Shown here piece by piece: positions 7,275-7,864 of a stretch of 7,864 nucleotides of DNA (the stretch's first letter is position 1; each line of letters starts with the position of its first letter). Origin of the DNA: Dehalococcoidia bacterium (GTDB lineage Bacteria > Chloroflexota > Dehalococcoidia > SAR202 > UBA826); NCBI GenBank assembly GCA_012965485.1, contig DTSF01000283.1, forward strand, positions 1-7,864, in the 5' to 3' direction. The notes under the pieces were generated by a model that was given only the letters and a program-made list of their open reading frames with translations, did not search any database and was not told the DNA's origin. Position numbers and translations under genes: made by a program.

Positions 7275-7278
7275 CCTC
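7275..7278 (-). promoter_or_regulatory. Ribosome binding site choosing the 7266 start of rarA
   Basis: Minus-strand GAGG is separated by 8 nt from the ATG at 7266. The competing upstream TTG at 7326 has no such site, and it would add 20 residues not seen in RarA proteins. Confidence 0.65.
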
Positions 7279-7298
7279 GATGGATGTGTAAAAATGGT

Positions 7299-7327
7299 TT
7301 GGCTCACGTAATGCAGTAGTGTACAAG
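7299..7327 (+). promoter_or_regulatory. Candidate promoter for the NrtS-like gene
   Basis: TTGGCT (7299-7304), a 17-nt spacer and TACAAG (7322-7327), each with four of six consensus positions, in the 90-nt divergent spacer between rarA and the NrtS-like gene. Transcription would start near 7334, about 23 nt before the ATG. I found no comparably placed pair for rarA in the opposite direction. Confidence 0.25.
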
Positions 7328-7346
7328 AATCAGCGAGTCATTGATT

Positions 7347-7350
7347 GGAG
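7347..7350 (+). promoter_or_regulatory. Ribosome binding site choosing the 7357 start of the NrtS-like gene
   Basis: TTGGAG ends 6 nt before the ATG at 7357. A possible in-frame TTG at 7345 overlaps this same Shine-Dalgarno sequence, so the ATG is the credible start. Confidence 0.7.
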
Positions 7351-7356
7351 ACTAAG

Positions 7357-7665
7357 ATGCAGAAATCCTTGATTTGTGGCAGGTGTAAAGAAACGATAAG
7401 CGGTGCTACTTATTTAGTCAGCCCCAATGGTTCGCCTGAGTATCGGCATTTTTGGTGTTTATTGGCGTATTTTCCTATGTTGAAGCGCTCTTTAATGGCT
7501 GCAAGTCTGGTTGGAACAATTTTAATTCTGTTGAACCAGGGCGATTTTATAGTTTCTGGTAATTTCTATAAGGCCCTAATTTGGAAGGTACCACTTACAT
7601 ATATGGTGCCGTTTTGCGTGGCCACTTGGGGGGCTGTTATCAACTGTAAATCTAATTCAGATTAG
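7357..7665 (+). CDS. Small membrane protein: LIM-like zinc finger joined to an NrtS-like nitrate/nitrite transporter domain
   Basis: A 102-residue protein in two parts. Residues 7-34 hold C7-x2-C10-x20-H31-x2-C34, a plausible single LIM-like zinc knuckle, probably cytoplasmic. Residues 42-97 contain two hydrophobic helices (about 46-59 and 79-95), with the motifs VGTILILLNQGD (52-63) and LTYMVPFCVATWGA (80-93). From memory these resemble the NrtS family, small two-helix membrane proteins shown in cyanobacteria to transport nitrate and nitrite and thought to work as oligomers. Characterised NrtS proteins, as I recall them, lack the zinc finger, so the extra N-terminus could sense or regulate, or help assembly. 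Nitrogen metabolism genes are not visible in the window, so transport activity is inferred from the motifs alone. Being divergent from rarA gives no functional hint. Its TAG stop overlaps the stop of the convergent gene to the right. Confidence 0.65.
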   Translation: MQKSLICGRCKETISGATYLVSPNGSPEYRHFWCLLAYFPMLKRSLMAASLVGTILILLNQGDFIVSGNFYKALIWKVPLTYMVPFCVATWGAVINCKSNSD

Positions 7666-7864
7666 AGCGATAATGCCAATACGGCTATTGTAGCTCCGGG
7701 CCCTCCTTCGGCAGGTGGGGCAGGATAATATCTTTCAACATTTGGATGTTCAGACAATTTATCAACCGCTACCTCTAAAAAAGAGTCCTTTAGCTTATCT
7801 CCATTTTCAGCAAAGGATGTGTTCGGCCATAGAAGGAGTAATTTCCTAATTGTTTCGGCAAATT
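7662..7864 (-). CDS. 3' end of a gene with a divergent Smr-like C-terminus (possibly MutS2 or another Smr protein), partial
   Basis: An open frame enters from the right edge and ends at a TAA (7664-7662); 66 codons are visible and the start lies outside the window. The end reads FLEVAVDKLSEHPNV, then AEGGPGATIAVL. The order 'helix, xxHPxV, ~8 residues, EGGxGATIVxL' is the closing part of Smr domains, found at the C-terminus of MutS2 and in stand-alone Smr nucleases. The preceding HGxGxGxLR element of canonical Smr domains is not present: the corresponding place reads NGDKLKDSF. The domain is therefore either degenerate or a look-alike. Smr-bearing MutS2 is linked to ribosome-collision rescue and recombination control, but the missing upstream sequence prevents naming the protein. 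The stop overlaps the stop of the convergent NrtS-like gene, which supports it as a real gene end. Confidence 0.5.
   Translation of the reverse strand, partial: FAETIRKLLLLWPNTSFAENGDKLKDSFLEVAVDKLSEHPNVERYYPAPPAEGGPGATIAVLALSL

Noticed and set aside
7267..7326. A 20-residue N-terminal extension of rarA from a TTG.
   Set aside because: It has no ribosome binding site and is not a feature of RarA proteins, while the ATG at 7266 has GAGG at 8 nt.
1..7864. A search for CRISPR repeats, insertion-sequence ends, tRNA cloverleaves, riboswitches and a novel multi-gene system.
   Set aside because: No regularly spaced repeats, transposase motifs, tRNA-like elements or long structured leaders were seen. 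All larger frames are recognisable as known families with intact motifs.

Overview
This 7.9 kb window is an ordinary, densely packed stretch of bacterial chromosome, AT-leaning by eye. It holds seven complete protein genes and the 3' end of an eighth. I see no mobile element, CRISPR array, tRNA or rRNA, and nothing resembling a defence or biosynthetic island. The lineage cannot be fixed from sequence alone. The Mycobacterium-like fumarase signature, the DDPTR-type tRNA nucleotidyltransferase and the NrtS-like small membrane protein would suit an uncultured free-living, possibly marine, bacterium. A Chloroflexota (SAR202-type) source is a guess, not a result.

Layout, left to right: a class II CCA tRNA nucleotidyltransferase/poly(A) polymerase (+, 88-1305) meets a class II fumarase (-, 1302-2720) tail to tail with a 4-nt overlap. 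Upstream of the fumarase on the same strand is a small alpha/beta hydrolase (-, 2829-3473), separated by a 108-nt gap containing a perfect 9-bp inverted repeat. A 148-nt divergent promoter region then leads to a low-specificity L-threonine aldolase (+, 3622-4653) and a 12-segment MFS permease (+, 4728-5930). The permease converges on the AAA+ replication-maintenance ATPase RarA (-, 5938-7266) with a 7-nt gap. A 90-nt divergent spacer separates rarA from a 102-residue protein (+, 7357-7665) that joins a LIM-like zinc finger to an NrtS-like two-helix membrane domain. That gene overlaps by 4 nt the tail of a gene entering from the right (-, 7662-7864), whose C-terminus looks like a divergent Smr domain.

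The genes do not form one pathway. They cover tRNA 3'-end maturation, the TCA cycle, amino-acid breakdown, transport, fork maintenance and possibly nitrate/nitrite movement. The items most worth a second look are the zinc-finger/NrtS-like fusion, the degraded Smr-like tail, the inverted repeat upstream of the fumarase, and the three convergent junctions that leave no room between stop codons for a terminator. I found no convincing evidence of a previously undescribed multi-gene system.
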